Source: Pelodera strongyloides (lineage: Eukaryota > Nematoda > Chromadorea > Rhabditida > Rhabditidae). From it: 64,000 bases of DNA. The position numbers and the translations under genes are program-made. This document shows, piece by piece, positions 12,105-24,400 of this stretch. Location: positions 611,501 through 675,500 of the forward strand of contig JAANDG010000011.1 in NCBI GenBank assembly GCA_036852015.1. Direction: 5' to 3'. How positions within the stretch are numbered: position 1 is the stretch's first letter; each line of letters opens with the position of its first letter. The notes beneath the pieces were generated by a model. That model was not told where the DNA came from. It searched no databases and was given only the letters and a program-made list of their open reading frames with translations.

Positions 12105-13483
12105 TTAACTTCTTAGAAGCGCCTGATGAATATTATGTGCTCAAACTACAATTGTGCTAACACTTTACTCAGTGTTAGTTACGAGGTTCTGTTATGTGCA
12201 GTTCTGGATGTAAAATTATAAAAAAAAATCTGTTGTATTATGCCGAAACACACTGAGCACTAGATCGATAAATTTAAAAGTACAAAAGTATGTATACCGC
12301 TTTTCATATTTGGTATGCGCTTGCACGTACACCTAGCGCGCGCCAGTGATTATGAGTCACGCTAGGTTTGCTCGGCTGTGACTATTACCAACAAGGTAGA
12401 ATTGTAGCTGACTACCCCAGTAAAAATAAATACTACATCACGTACTTTTACCTATTAACAATAAGTAAATGGTTCGCTGAAAAAAAACCAGAAAATTCTC
12501 GCTTAAAAAGTTTTGCTTATAAAGTTTACAAAGTTTCATAGATAAAGCGAACATAGTGGTAGATTTGTAATAGTAGTGCATTTGTTTGATATCCCAGACT
12601 CAGACTAACAGTACGTCTATTTTTAGACTATTTTTGGTTTGAATTTTTTTGCAAATGGTCACAAATTGGTCTCTAAGTGGTCGGTGACAGGTCGTCAAAT
12701 ATTTTTTTTTTGATGGAAGTACAGTGGTGGGTTGCTGCTTCAGTTACTGATCGTTTCTCGCCGGTGAAACATTTTCCTTTTGATTTGACATTATAAAGTT
12801 CTTTGCCTATTCGCTGCTGTTTCTGTGCTTCAACTTTTTCTTTCAACCGCTTTTAAGCACTTCTTTCTGAATTTGTGCTTCTAATGTTTTATTTACTCAT
12901 TTTGTTGTTATCAAAAATTGATAAGGGAAAGTCAGCTACTCTTATTATTGGAACAGTGACTAAATGGATTGATGACAAGTATTATACCAATATCAATTAT
13001 TCAAAAGATTGTGCTAATTGAAACTTCGTTTTCGACCACTACCTTTACTCATTCCTTTCGCTTTCTTCATATTTGTATTTGTGTTACTTTACTGTTGCTT
13101 TACTCGACAAAACTGTACGTTGCATATATTTTTCTCATGAATTGTATGTGTGCGTAATAAATTATTATTATTATATTACTGTAAAACTACTTTACAAAAT
13201 CATAGTAATTGTTCTTTTAGTATGATATGTGTGATTTCCATGGGGAATAGGCTTTTATTATTGTTAATTGACGTTTTGCTTCCTTTTTATTTTACTTCTT
13301 TTTAGTAGTCGAGAGTTTTATTATTGGAGAAGTTTAATTGTTCTACAATTTTTTTCCGCATATTTTACTTTCGCCCGGTGTTCGCCATGTTTTTGCCGCA
13401 TGACATTTTTTGTGCCAAGTTGTCGCCGCCCAAAGTACGTGTTTCGCACAGTACTCAATTTACTCAAAGTTTACAGTTTATAA

Positions 13484-13547
13484 GTTTCAGGTTGTCATCT
13501 GATTGATATTTTATTTTTTTAAATTATCTATTGATGATTCACCCAAA
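13484..13547 (+). promoter_or_regulatory. Candidate trans-splice acceptor and 5' UTR of the TRPA gene
   Basis: GTTTCAG ends at 13490, and 57 bases later comes the first ATG of the TRPA reading frame, in the context AAAATGG. Nematode mRNAs commonly receive a spliced leader at such an acceptor. The same layout (acceptor motif close before the ATG) occurs before the ATGs at 303 and 54768. An upstream noncoding exon with ordinary cis-splicing would look the same. Confidence 0.4.
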
Positions 13548-16500
13548 ATGGCGTTCGATAGACGATTAAGCACCAAAATTCCACTTTTGGATCTGGTGGA
13601 GAACACGGAACGCAAGGACGGTAAGCATTATATTCATAGGGAAGGAAAGGCGCCACAGACGGCTAGGCCGCCTGAGGGCGTCTTTCCATACTTATGGAAC
13701 GTCTGTAACGTAGATGAAAATCATTACGAATGAAGACATGCATCTTTCTTTGCATGAGAATATTCTAATTTGAGCTGCGGCACTCTTTCACATCCAAAGC
13801 GGAACAATTTATTCTAATTCTACTTCCGTAATGTGAGTGTTAGCGCACGCTACAGTTCCGAAAAATTGGGGTATTGGACGAGCGGGAATCGAACCCAACG
13901 TCTTTGGATTATCGGTCCACTGCGTTAAACACTACGCTACCGCCACCTACCACCAAATGTTTCAATCACATACCCGTATGGGCGAGAGGCCTGATTCAAA
14001 TGAGCTAAAAAACTGCTATTTCATATGAAAACGGCATAATTGACCAAACACTGAAAAACCGGCAATAGCTTGTCATCAAGTGGTTTTCACCAAAAAAAAA
14101 CCGTTCGGTGACGGGTCACTGACCACATCGTTATAAATACTGGAAAAAGACTTCATTCGTTCGAGAACTTTGTTTTAGAAAAAAGTATTCTTTGAGTTTT
14201 GAGAAGAAAACAAAGTAAATTTAAATACATTTTCTTTAAGATTCCATCGTTTCGCCGCGTGACCGAGTGTCTACATTGATAAATTCCGGAGGGGAGGACG
14301 AAGAGAAAATTCGTTCAATCGGTGGGTTTTTTCCTCCTTTATTCCTTATGAAGTTGCAATTTCTGTGTCTTCTAATGCTCCTTACTTCTGTACACCGTGA
14401 GCGCGCATGCGGCGCACTTTAGGAGAGGCCCGTCGCCAGCGCGCCATCTGACGTTCGCGTACCATTGGCGCCCCTTCTGCGCCCCTGTTGCCATCCTCTT
14501 TTCTATGCGACGATGACGCGTAGTTTCAGGGCACACCCAAAAGTGCTTTAAACATTTTGGTGCGGTTTGTTATTGATTCAAATGTTAGTGCAAATGCACA
14601 GAGGACATCAAACGCCGCCTCAGCTTAAAGGGATAGGTTCACCTCGAATTGCACCTTTTTTTATAATTTATGGACATATGACGGTCAAAATGCGAAAATT
14701 GCAGTAAATTTCCTTTGCTCCCCGTAGTAGGAAAGCTTGCTTAAAAAAAGCTAGACTACCTCGAATCTATAAAACAATTGGAGTACCGCAGCCATTATGT
14801 GGGAAATAGCGCAGGAGGACTGGAGGTGCAGATATTGTTGTGATAGACAGAGGATGATAAAAGGCCCCTGTATTTTCTAGCGTCTCCAGCCCGGCTACGC
14901 TATTTCCCACTTACCACGGCAGCGGTACTCCAATTGTTTTATAGATTCGAGGTAGTTTAGCTTTTTTTGAGCAAGCTCTCCTACTACGGGGAGCAAAGGA
15001 AATTTACTGCAATTTTCGCATTTTGACCGTCATATGGCATACTATCAACTTAAATTATAAAAAAAAGGTGCAATTCGAGGTGAACCTATCCCTTTAAGTT
15101 TCATAAAAGTTGCAAACGAAAAATTGGGGTTTTGGTCGAGCGGGGCTCGAACCCGCATTTTCAGCTATCCGGGCAAATGCATTTGTTATTGGCAATACGT
15201 TTTGAAACAACAATATATTACAAAAATCGATGCCTATGTAAATCTTGGACCTGTGCGCGATTTACAAAAAAAGAAGAAGAGTGTTGCCCAGTTGTGGCGG
15301 TACTCCTATTTCGGGGTTAGTGTGCGCCACGGGCGCCGGCAAAGTTTCCTCAGAGTTTACTAATTTTTTTCAAATGTATGCTACATTTCAGTACATCAAT
15401 ACGCTAGAGATGGCAACATTTCTGGACTGGAGACAATTTTGGACCAATATCCGTTGATTGTCAATCAGAGAGACGAGGAGTTTGTAAGTTGAAAATGTGA
15501 ATTAAAATGGATTAAAACATTTCAGTGTGTGCGGCGCTGATCTCGCTCGCAAGAAGTGTGCGCGACCTATTACGGTTTATCTCGCAGGTACAAGGTGTCA
15601 CTGGCCACTTCTATGATAATGTTGTTTATTCCAGATCACTGCAATTCATTATGGAGCGCGCTATGGAAACTACGAAGTTGTAAAGTTACTACTCGATAGG
15701 TGATTTTTGTTATTTTATATTTTGTTATTTTATCTGTCTGATAGCCTCGAAAGAGCCAGGACTTTTTTTCGCTTTAGGAGTCTGCGCTCAAATGCAGAAA
15801 GAGAATATAAATTGATGTTTCACAATTCACAGCATTTACTTAATTCTACGACCTTAAAGGGACAGGCCCATCAAAATAAACCTATATTTACGATACGTTC
15901 ATAATGACTATCAAGCATTTTTATTACAATATATACAAACTAAATTTCACCATTATTCGCCCTGGAAAACTTTTTTCCAATGCGCTCAACGCATATGTAT
16001 ACCATAAAATTGCAGATTTCAAAGCGATATATGCAAATTTTAATCGCATTCTGATTTCACAATAAATTTGCATTGACGACAAGGATATTTGCGGCTTTAC
16101 GGTATACATTTAAGCTGAGCGCATCGGAAAAAAGTTTTCCATTGCAAATAAATGTGAAATTTAGTTTGTATATATTGTAATAAAAATGCTTGATAATCAC
16201 TATGAACGTATCGTAAATATAGGTTTACTTTGATGGGCCTGTCCCTTTAAATTGAACTTTCTTGTTCAACTCATTTTAAAGCGAATGTCAAGCCTGATTC
16301 ACAGATATTCTATAACACGCTGTCACAAAATACCGTAGTTCAAAAAATTTCTCTCGCGCCCTCCTCTTTTTCTTTGCTGACTTACAACATTTCTCTTGCG
16401 CCTTCCTCTTTTTCTTTGCTGACTAACAGCCTCGTAAATTCAACGTGGACAACGATTTGGCTTAGCTTTGTCCGCACGACAAGAATCCCATAGTGAAGGT

Positions 16501-19500
16501 AGTTTTTGGAGGGGTTTGAAATTGTTTTTCTCTTTATCCAAAAATTTTTGTTTATTTTTATTTTCACTTTCCTTGCCTTCAGAACGTAAGTTTTTTTTTG
16601 AACTCAACATGAAAAACCGGCTTGACATTCCCTTTAAAGCGAAACAAGTTTTTGAAACGCATTATGGACAACTGATTTCGTACATATTTATGCTACTTTG
16701 CTCGAATTTAGCTAGATTTTTATTCTATTTTATTTACATTTGCATACGCTGCATACGCTGCTTATGAATACTGGTGTACTCGACGTGTTTCAAAAACCGG
16801 CCGGCATTTCGCTTTAAGGAATAAATCAAATAAGTATACTTATTCCACACTTCCAGGGGCGCAGATGCGAACAGTGTATCTCGTGAGGGCTTTACCCCGA
16901 TTCATTTTGCCGCGCGCTACCATAAGAAGGAAGTGCTAACGTCAAGAGGTTTTTCTTTACTTCTTTGTTTTTATTTTTTTATTTTTGCTAGTTATATTCC
17001 CTTCAAACTTCCAGCCGTTCGCAAAAATTTGTCAGAAACAACGCATCATCGCACAGTTCACTAGTGTTTACAGTTTGCGAAACAGTGAAATAATACGATA
17101 CAGCACACGTTTAAAGGGATCGGTTCACATGTCTGTTTTTTTTGTTTCTTTATTTTCTATAAGGGATAACAAAAATTTGGATTGATCGGTCCAGAGTGCA
17201 AAAAGGGTAACTGTCCTATACAAACAAGGCAGGACAATTACCCTTTTTTCATTCCCGACCGATCAATCCACCACTTTATCACCCAATATCTTCGTGGTTA
17301 TTGAAATAGAACACTACTTTTTCTATTCCAAATGTTTATGCTCCCATATAGAAAATAAAGAAAGAAAAACAGGCACTATTCAGGTGAACCGATCCCTTTA
17401 AGTTGCAAAGTGACAAAGTGAGATAATGCAAAGATAATGCTTTAGATATCTGTATGCCCTGTGGATCACTGTTACCTACTACCCGTATTGCAAATTTGAT
17501 AATTACATAATTTAATTACATTTTCAAAGAAATTATAATTATTCATTAACACTTACAGGTGGCAATGAGTGTCCGGTGGATTTGAGTATGCTAAGCGGTT
17601 CGATCACGGATGACAATACGTATAGGATTATCGAATTGCTTATAAAACATAATGCGTTGGTTATTTTTGTTTTTATTGTTATTTATTTTTCTCGAATTTT
17701 TTTATCGGCAACTTTAACTAAAGCACGTCACGCAGAACAAACATTATTCGGTTAATTCTGGTTTCTGATCAGGCCTTTCGCTTTATTGAAATTAGGAAGT
17801 TCGTCCTCGTTCTTATTTTATAAAAACTAAACTATGCACAGCTTCAGCTCAAAGAACGATCCCCTTTCAGAGACCCAAATACTCGGGACAACTACGAGTT
17901 AACACCCATTCACTACGCCGCAATGCGAGATAATGAAAACGCCGCGGGAGCTCTCGTCGCCAATGGGTGTGAGGTTGACGTGAGTGTTAGCATTATGTAG
18001 TTATTTTATTTTTCCAGCTAGGCGTTTCTTTTACTATAAGGCGGGGTATAAATAGCTATTATTAGAAAAACTAAACTCTTCGAGTGATATTCCGAAAAAG
18101 CTTAGATGTAACTAGAACTTCCGATTACTCGTTTATGTAAGGATAGTCAGTGACTAGCTGAAGCTGGCAGGGTGCTGTAGATAGTAGATGCAGATAGGCT
18201 AGGTATTGCCGCTGACTGATGTTACGTACCATTAGTTACCGATACTGTGACGGAACTTTATTGTGCTGAATTTGTATTTTTCGCGCAGACGTATGCTAAG
18301 AAATATATAATTTTGTGCACTTTAGCCGCAAGATCCGCAAATGATGACTCCTCTGATGACAGCCTGTGTACATGGATCTAATAAAGTGGTGAGTAATTTA
18401 TTGATAAACTTTTAAAGCTAATATTGAGAGTGAGAGAGGGATGCGATAATTACTACTGCAATTTAGAAGAGATCTTTTTTGGCTATATGCTTTTTCGCAT
18501 TGTTACTGTGTTATACTAAAACTGTGTTATACACGATATAGCCATCTGGCACATGGTCTTCACATATTGTTATATGCAAATATATGAAGGACATATAAGG
18601 GTACAAAAATGTGCATATGAACATGCGGAGAATGAATTTGATGAGTATAAGTGTCACAAACCACTTGTTAAACCGCTTTCAAAAGGATCACTGCGTCAGG
18701 CAAATTTATTTCAAAAGCCACGTGTCATATCACTTTAAAAATGAATAATCACTTCAGGCCAAGTTACTAATAGACGCTGGTGCCGATTATTCTTCTGTCG
18801 ATTCGCGAAATAATACGGTTATGCATATCGCGGCGCAGTACGGAAATCTCGACACTTTTGAATTGTTCCTGAAATTGGGTAGGTTCTCAGCTTTGCTAAG
18901 CCTAAGCCTAAGCCTAAGCAAGCCTGAGGCTAAGCCTTCAATCAAAGAATTGCATAATAGTTAGAGAGGGCTGTGTGTATACGCACTAGCTTTGTATTTT
19001 GAAAACGCGTCACGTTAATGAACAATTAAAAAAAAAATGTAGTTACATATAGTTAGTTCTCACCTCACCGAGTTAGCGTTGGCACTAGATGTTTTCCCCC
19101 GCTACAACTGTCCACCATGCCACCATGTATGTCTACGTCTATGACCACAGATTTCACCCTTAGTAATAGAGGTTTTGCACTTTGTATGTGTTGACTCTCA
19201 TCGTTAGTAGCTAGTTTACTTAAAGGGATAGGTTCAGCTCAAATTGCACCCTTTTTTTATAATTTCTATTGACAGTATGAGATATGACGGTCAAAATGCG
19301 AAAATTGCAGTAAATTTCCTTTGCTCCTCGAGCCAGTAGCAAGCTCAAAAGCTAAGCGACCTCGCTTTATAAAACAACTGGCGTACCGTAGCCCTATCTC
19401 TGCACCTCTCCAACTCTAGCCCTACCACGCTATTTCGCACTTGTAAGACAGTTTGGCGTACCGTTTGACTGCGGCTACGGTATGCCAGTTGTTTTATGAA

Positions 19501-21432
19501 GCGAGGTCCGCTTTGCTTTTGAGCTTGCTCCTGGCTCGAGGAGCAAAGGAAATTTACTGCAATTTTCGCATTTTGACCGTCATAGGTCATACTATCACTA
19601 GAAATTATAAAAAAGGTGTAATTCGAGGTGAACCTATCCCCTTAAGTTTAAGTATGCTTGTTTGCGACGCACAATCAGAGGCACTAGGTTCACTAGTTTA
19701 ACTTCACAGGCTCACCAGATCATTATCATTGCAGACTATTCACCAAAAATGTTGCATAGTCAAGCGCCCTCGCGAGCTGGTTCACGAAAAAACAGCAGCG
19801 TCTCGATATTAAATTTGTCCACGTTATACAGCACGGTGTTAACGAGTACTGCAATTGTTATATATGTTATATGTTTATTATCGCATGGGTAACGGTAGTA
19901 GTACGGTAGTTCGGCACAGTAATTCATATGCGTTGTAGCTTTAATAGCTACGGTAAATGAAAGATTCGTGTTGTATAAGATGGGTGAGCTATGCGTTTGA
20001 TTGGACTATCTAAACAGGCTTTCAAATAACATAATTCAATTTAAAAAGGCAATAATACAAATATTGCCATTCGTAACTTGCTATTCTATGTGACCGTGGC
20101 AAACGTCTCTCTCGATCACATTACTAACTTACTGCTGTTTATTTGAAGTTAGTAGCAATACAAATCTTTAGGTGGTCTGACAGCTCGTGACGTTCTTCGT
20201 AAAACTAATACAGAGGGTGACACTCCCCTACAGCTCGCGGCGGAGGGCCGGCACACCGAAGTCCTAGAAGCCATGCTGAAGCTACTCGCAGATGACAATG
20301 GAAAAGTACAACAGTGGATCGGGTGAGGAGATGGGATATGTGAGAAATAATGCAATTCATGGACTACGTTTGTTCACGAAAAAACAGCCGTGTCTCGACA
20401 TTAAATTTGTCCACGTTATACAGCACTGTGTTAACCAGTACTGCCATTGTTGTTCTATATGTTATATGTTTAAAATCACATGGGTGACGGTAGTAGTACC
20501 GAAGTTCGGCACGATAATGCATATGTGTTCTGAAAAAATTACATTCCTTAATGGTATACCATTTACGAACACATCCTTCTGTTGTCGATTACTTATAGGG
20601 CCTCAGTTTTAGTCGGCCTTACTGTAGGCGTCTATAGGGTTCCAACTAATAAATGTAGCTGCTGGAGTTGAGGTTGGATGCTTGCATTGTACACGACGTG
20701 ACGTCATGAATGACAAATATTCAATTTCTATACTTTTAAAGCGAAATAACAGCCGGTTTTTGAAACGTATCGCGGACACTTGTAGTTTTTTACGCATCAT
20801 ATGCAAATGCACATAAATTCGAATGAAAAATCTAGCTAAATTCGAGCAAATTAGCATAGATACGTAAGGATTCAGTTGTCGATGATGCGTTTAAAAACCG
20901 GCCGGTATTTCGCTTTAACCGTTTTTTACTTTAGTTCTGAAAAAACGCTCGTCCACGAAGCCGCCGACAAGGGTTACTTGGACATACTAAAGCTACTCGT
21001 TGAGGTGGTTTTTTTTTCAATTATTTTTCGAATCAAGTGATCTGTTGAGCTTTCCGCATTTTAGTACTCATATGCATCTAATGTAATAAAGCGGTGTCAT
21101 CCTAAAGTGGGTCTGACTAATCAATAGCAGTACATACGGTCAGCGATTTTTTCCATACTGTTTATGTTAATTTATGTCCCTTGTGTGCAGTATTTGCATG
21201 CACATATATTTGCATATATTACACGGAAATGCACCGTGTGCATCACAATGTAAACCACGTTCTATATCCCTTTAATTTCAGTTTGGTGCGGATCTCTGTT
21301 CAACAGACGAAAGGATGCGTTTACCGTTACATCGTGCGGCGCAAAATAATCAGACAAATATCGTGGAATATCTGGTTGAGAAACATGTGAGGCTTTGTAC
21401 TTGATAAAAAAATACTGAGGGAGAGATAGAGG

Positions 21433-21464
<32 letters not shown>

Positions 21465-24400
21465 AGGAAAATATAAAGACAGATATAATAATTTAAATCT
21501 GTCGTCAGACCAAAAGTATAAACGAGAAATGTAGAAGTGATACAGTACATATAAAAATAGGAAATTGAAAAATAAGGGACAATAGTACTAGTCTTTCAGC
21601 CGGAAAACATAAACTACCAAGACGTCGAAGGGATGACACCTCTGCTACTCACTGCTCCAAAATCATGTATTGAAGCCGCAAAGGTGATAATTTTTTCCTA
21701 CTGTTCTGACTACTATATCAGGGGGGGGGATTGGGCCCTAAGAAGTGCACGCAGCAACGATGCGGCATGCATGCGGCGTAAGGTTGGCACACATAGGTGA
21801 GAGCCAATCCTAGGTCCTAGGCCAAGCGCAGTTTGTCGCGCTACCACGTTACCAAGCCAAGACTAACGTGAGCTGGGCAGAAAATTGACGGCCGGGTTCG
21901 CGAGTGTCGCGCAGTTGCATACACTACATGGAAATGCCTTGTACAGTTTACGTTTCAAAAACCGGCTGTTATACCGCTTAGCCACATTTCAGGTCCTGGC
22001 CGAAAACAAGTGCAATCTTCTGGAAACCGATCGTCACGGGAGAACTGTGGTCTTTCTAGCGGCTAAGTACAATCGCACTGATTATATGAAAGTAAGTTTT
22101 AGTCCAGGACTAGTACTGAACGAAAGGACCGGTTTTTATTTCCTCCAAGCAACAAATAACAACGATCGGCGGTTGGGGTAGTAGGTTGGCCATGAACATG
22201 AACGGGACACTCACAGGTTCGATTCTGTCCGAGTGTGGGCATTGGTAGTTAGCTTTACAAGCGGTACCGCCACCGGGAGGCCCGTAACTAGACAGCTGTC
22301 TAGTAGTCTTACTTTTCAAGAGCCTTGCAGTGCGCTGTGCCTACGTTAATTTGATTGGTCTGCTCTTCTCTCTCAAAAATGTGCAAATAAGATAATAATC
22401 TTTGATTTTCCTCATTGTGAACTTGTCACCTTTTACAAAACGAATTCATCATACCATCAGGAAATAAAGTATTATTAATTATTTTGGTGATGTAGTGGCT
22501 AACGCACCAGACACACGACCGGGTTCAATAGTTCAATTCCCGCGGCTGGTTGCACCTACCGGGTGGTAAAAACGGTACCAGGTGAAAACTTGGGAAGGTT
22601 TCTTGGACCAGGGATGGCCACCTATTCCGTAACCAAAGATGATCTATTCTCTGGAGCGCACTGCTTCCGTAGACCAGAGCGGACTGTAGGACCACTTCGG
22701 GGCCCTGAAGAACAGTCCTATCTTTAACCATTAACCTTTTAATACTTACTTGTTTTAGTGGTTCCTCGACTACCTCATCACTCATACGGCCGCCACGCCA
22801 AGACACAGAAAATCGCTACGCACAGTTGTAAGCCCGCAAGCGAGGTGAGACTGCCCGCACCAAATTTATGGGGTTTCCAAGTATCCCGAAAATTCGGTGT
22901 GATTCTATCAATACTACCGTATTTTTGCATGACTGCATGTATAATATTAAAAAAATTATTCTCGTGTAGTTCCAAAATACTGTAAATTTTCAGCATGCTT
23001 GGAAACCCCATTAGCAAACATATACATGGCTTACAATCAGATTTCCCTAAATGGTTTAGGTGGCCGGGGTTAGAATAACTAGATCAAGAGGTTATACCAA
23101 ACATTATTTGGGGCAGATGTGAGGTGAAATATTTGTATAGAAATCAGTAAAGCTGCAGCAGTGTGTACTCTCATGGCTTACAAAAGATGTGCTGTTTTAC
23201 ACCGAAGTCACGAACGTGCTGCTGTTGCTGTTTGAGCCTCAATGCTTCAAACTTAAAACTGGAAAAATACTCCAGACTAGAAAATACAATAATTGAGCTT
23301 TTACAAATTAAAACACTTGATTTGCAGCATAGTCAACCGTGTGGACAGCGATCAACAATCGCCTATGCATTTAGCTGCAGCAAATGGTTACCTAGAAGCA
23401 TGCCAAGTAAGTACTAATTTTAATTTTGAACCTGTCTTTTCTTTAATAGGCGCAAATGACGCGTCAATGCTTTGTATAGCTGCTTGAAGCTTGAACTATT
23501 TGGGGTGCGAAGTGTGAAGGGACACCAAAGATTCAGGCTCATGTAAAATGCGTACGAGAAAAACTAATATAGGCAGCCTTCATGAGAAGCAGCGTTTATA
23601 CTTACATATTTTGGCGTGCTCCTTTATTCAAAGCTTGTGCAATACAGTGTTGAAAGCTATGAACTGCAACACCGAGGTCCTGAGACGAGTCGACGACGAG
23701 TTTAAGACGGCAAAACTTGCTCGCGGTCTTCAGGCTACGGGGAATCACCAAATCGCCCTTGATTCCATCGCCGGATTTTGGTTTAAGGTCGTCACAAGTC
23801 GAACTCGGGTCGAATGCGTTAGAGGTGAATGCGTTCGCTGGCGGACATCCTGTCTTCATCAGGCTTTACCTTATTTCTTGTTTTATTTCCTTGTACTTTC
23901 AGATCCTGTTCGATTACGGCGCTCGCGTTGACTACATTAACGAGGACGAGCAGACACCTTTGCATTTGGCTGCTGCAAATGGGCACACACCAGTGGTAGG
24001 TAACCAGTTTCATAATACATGTACATCTGTATGTTTGGTCCCTAATAAGTGCCCTCGTATTGGGGGCCAAAACTGATTTGAAACAACTTTGGTTCTTTGA
24101 AGTCTGAGCGTAACGTACAAACAAACAAACAAACAAACAACTATCCCATCTTCATATAATAAGAACTTGGCAGGTTCGACGGATGGTCGACTGGGACTCC
24201 AGACTCGTAATGTTCAAAGACGATGACGGAAACACTCCACTACATTTGGCCGCAAAATCGGGTAATTGTTTTCGGAAGTAATTTTTTTAGGGGCCTGACC
24301 TGTAAAGCTTTATAACAGCTGGTTGTTGAAAAGCAAGTTGGACGCTGCTGCATGTAATATATACAAGTGAATGTTTGTATCCCAAATACAGTTACCTACG

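Larger units (their letters stand above)
9454..13547. other. Intergenic region between the acidic protein gene and the TRPA gene
   Basis: About 4.1 kb. It holds a family B-like MITE (about 9613-9747, right TTAA 9748-9751), a degraded composite of family A and B pieces (about 10775-11040), a GA-rich tract (about 11160-11300), two further MITEs (11440-11592, 11931-12104) and AT-rich sequence. An AATAAA at 9761-9766 could serve the upstream gene. No other gene is supported. Confidence 0.7.

Noticed and set aside
13864..13948. Possible functional tRNA (minus strand, apparent anticodon GAT)
   Set aside because: The B box and a four-base anticodon stem are present, but no acceptor stem pairs, the loop lacks the usual T33, and the same 3' tail occurs at 15119. 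It fits a SINE better.
22980..23060. Possible extra TRPA exon after TTTTCAG at 22995
   Set aside because: The acceptor lies in the arm of a palindromic element, the product is not ankyrin-like, and exons 22759-22844 and 23328-23406 already join in phase.
24117..24140. CRISPR-like or tandem array at (ACAA)n
   Set aside because: It is a simple microsatellite with no spacers, and this is a eukaryotic genome.
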